Positions 62,635 through 64,000 of a DNA stretch of 64,000 nt are shown piece by piece (positions within the stretch are counted from its first letter, which is position 1; each line of letters begins with the position of its first letter). The stretch is from positions 62,001 through 126,000 of the forward strand of contig CAUGYD010000002.1 of NCBI GenBank assembly GCA_959603585.1, written 5' to 3'. This stretch comes from Scatosoma sp900555925 (GTDB taxonomy: Bacteria; Bacillota; Clostridia; Christensenellales; Borkfalkiaceae). The position numbers and the translations under genes were made by a program. Below the pieces are notes generated by a model. It had not been told where the DNA came from, searched no databases, and saw nothing but the letters and a program-made list of their open reading frames with translations.

Positions 62635-64000
62635 TCAAAAAATTGAAAGCTGTTGCGCCATTTTCTTTTCCAAGGCTCTTTCCCGTCGCGTTTCGGGTGA
62701 TAATTCATTAAGGAAGGGCGATGGCTCGCCATAAGAGGTAAGAATAAGTTCTTCTATCGCACGAGTCATTCCCACATAAAAGAGACGGCGCTCCTCTTCC
62801 TCATTCATTTCCTGCCCCGAAACAAACGGTAAAACCTTCTTTGTCAGTCCACACAAAAATACGACGGGGAATTCCAAACCCTTTGAACCATGCAGCGTCG
62901 TAAGCCGAACAGCACCGGATAAAGTTTCAGAGCCTTTTTCGTCGGAAAGAAGGACATCGCCCTCCTCTCCCCATTGCATAGCTTCAAGAAATTCGGACAT
63001 TTCCACATAATGAGCAGCCTTTATCAAAGCCTCAAAATCCGGGGAATCGATATGCATATACTCTTTCCATTGAGAGAGCACTTTTCTCGGACGACCGCCG
63101 GCAAGAGAAGCGAATTTTTCTTTTGCCAACTCGAAGTTTTTTCTACCGCCCAAAAATTCCGCAGCCGTTAATTCCAAAGTTTTACCGGGAGAAATGAGCG
63201 CTGCAAAGAAATTCAAAGTTCCGCAAACCACAGGAGATTCCAAAAATTCAGTCTTACCCGAAGTAATACACGGAATATCGTCGCGCCGCAAACAACGTTC
63301 AATCAAAGACAGTTGACGATGGGTTCGAGCCAATACAGCAATCTCTCCAAAGGAACGAAGTTTTTCGTCGCGCCCTTTTCCCAGCATATCAAGTCCGCCC
63401 GTCATTCGAGCGATTTCTTTTGCTATAAAAATCCCTTCCGAAAGCTCTGATGAACAATCGACCAAACGTACAGGCGTACCCGACGAATAATTGGCAGAGA
63501 GCGTCCTTTCTCCCGGATTATGAGAGATAACGTGTAATGCTCCGCTTAAAATTTCCGGAGTTGAACGATAATTTTGTGTCAATCGCACGACTGCCGTTTC
63601 AGGATAGTCCTCCGTCAATCGGGAAAAACAATCGGAAGCGGCACCACGGAAAGAATAAATTGCCTGATCGGGATCGCCGATTGCAAATAAATGTCCCTCT
63701 TCTCCGATCCATTGACGAATTAATTCATATTGTGCGGGATTGACGTCTTGAAATTCATCTACATGCAGATATCGGAACTGTTTTCCCGTAATCTTCCGAT
63801 CAAGCGTCTCAAAAATGAGATCATCGAAATCCAGACTTCCGGATTGTTTCAGTCTATCATTATATTCTTCAATCGCTGCCGTTGCTTCGGTCTTTTTTCC
63901 GTTTTTAAAAGCCGATACATTGTTGAGAAACTTTTGAGGAGAAAGTTTTACTCCAAACTCAGAAATAATTTCGGTAGCAAGTTTTAACGAAAACGAACGA
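62635..64000 (-). CDS. UvrD/Rep-family DNA helicase, N-terminus outside the window
   Basis: 455 residues visible, open to the window edge. LDFDDLIFETL and HVDEFQDVNPAQYELI carry motif II, IGDPDQAIYSFRGA motif III, LTQNYRSTPEIL motif IV, LTTLHGSKGLEFPVVF motif V and EEERRLFYVGMTRAIEELILT motif VI. 3'-5' SF1 helicase. The C-terminal tail is short, without the extension of PcrA/UvrD, so it may be a shorter paralogue. Walker A is beyond 64000. Confidence 0.88.
   Translation of the reverse strand, partial: RSFSLKLATEIISEFGVKLSPQKFLNNVSAFKNGKKTEATAAIEEYNDRLKQSGSLDFDDLIFETLDRKITGKQFRYLHVDEFQDVNPAQYELIRQWIGEEGHLFAIGDPDQAIYSFRGAASDCFSRLTEDYPETAVVRLTQNYRSTPEILSGALHVISHNPGERTLSANYSSGTPVRLVDCSSELSEGIFIAKEIARMTGGLDMLGKGRDEKLRSFGEIAVLARTHRQLSLIERCLRRDDIPCITSGKTEFLESPVVCGTLNFFAALISPGKTLELTAAEFLGGRKNFELAKEKFASLAGGRPRKVLSQWKEYMHIDSPDFEALIKAAHYVEMSEFLEAMQWGEEGDVLLSDEKGSETLSGAVRLTTLHGSKGLEFPVVFLCGLTKKVLPFVSGQEMNEEEERRLFYVGMTRAIEELILTSYGEPSPFLNELSPETRRERALEKKMAQQLSIF

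Overview
The window looks like chromosomal DNA of an anaerobic, spore-forming Gram-positive bacterium of the Clostridia type (Bacillota). Pointers are an intact sigK with a pro-sequence, the miaB-mutS-mutL-miaA-ynbB block known from Bacillus and clostridia, an EFR1-type ferredoxin-flavodoxin, a GGGtGRT/scaffold pair, class A RNase P RNA, and SD sequences of the AGGAGG type. A secreted M60-like (mucinase-type) lipoprotein suggests a host-associated life, but that is inference. The species cannot be named from the sequence alone.

Region 1-8307 is an AT-rich accessory island. It holds a truncated DUF3990 gene with a small partner, a PHP-domain/SMC-like ATPase, a Phd-like antitoxin with a HipA-like kinase, and a frameshifted SF1 helicase-nuclease. 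It ends at a 19-bp copy of what looks like a tRNA-Trp 3' end (8289-8307), the expected scar of an element integrated in a tRNA gene that would lie left of the window.

Region 8438-18170 carries an M60-like lipoprotein, a DapB-fold dehydrogenase, an EFR1 protein, a DUF3810 protease-like membrane protein, a DUF3737 beta-helix protein, a small flavoprotein and a polysaccharide deacetylase. Region 18344-36861 is core housekeeping: purB, cyclophilin, a dCMP-deaminase-type enzyme, groES-groEL, the mismatch-repair/tRNA-modification block, a class A penicillin-binding protein, and thiI with its cysteine desulfurase.

Region 36939-48844 is an almost complete arginine pathway on the minus strand in the order argG-argC-argJ-argB-argD-argF-carA-carB. 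In it carB is fused in frame to a complete diaminopimelate epimerase domain (dapF) that lacks one of the two catalytic cysteines. Internal promoter and hairpin signals divide the cluster into at least two transcription units.

Region 49046-64000 is mixed: a probably leaderless acyl-ACP thioesterase, a 1107-residue protein joining a PadR-type DNA-binding domain to a very long coiled coil and a C-terminal membrane anchor, a parS-like site, Lrp and ZIP genes, tRNA-Val, the GGGtGRT pair, a YwaF-like membrane protein behind an 11-codon leaderless ORF, sigK, rnpB, pyk and a truncated UvrD-family helicase. A family of near-perfect palindromes (ACTATG...CATAGT) occurs three times between genes, twice directly at stop codons.

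The items I judge most likely to be new are the PadR-coiled-coil-membrane protein with a parS-like site close by, the CarB-DapF fusion, the TATAAT-N6-ATG leaderless genes, the palindrome family, and the tRNA-Trp-bounded defence island.
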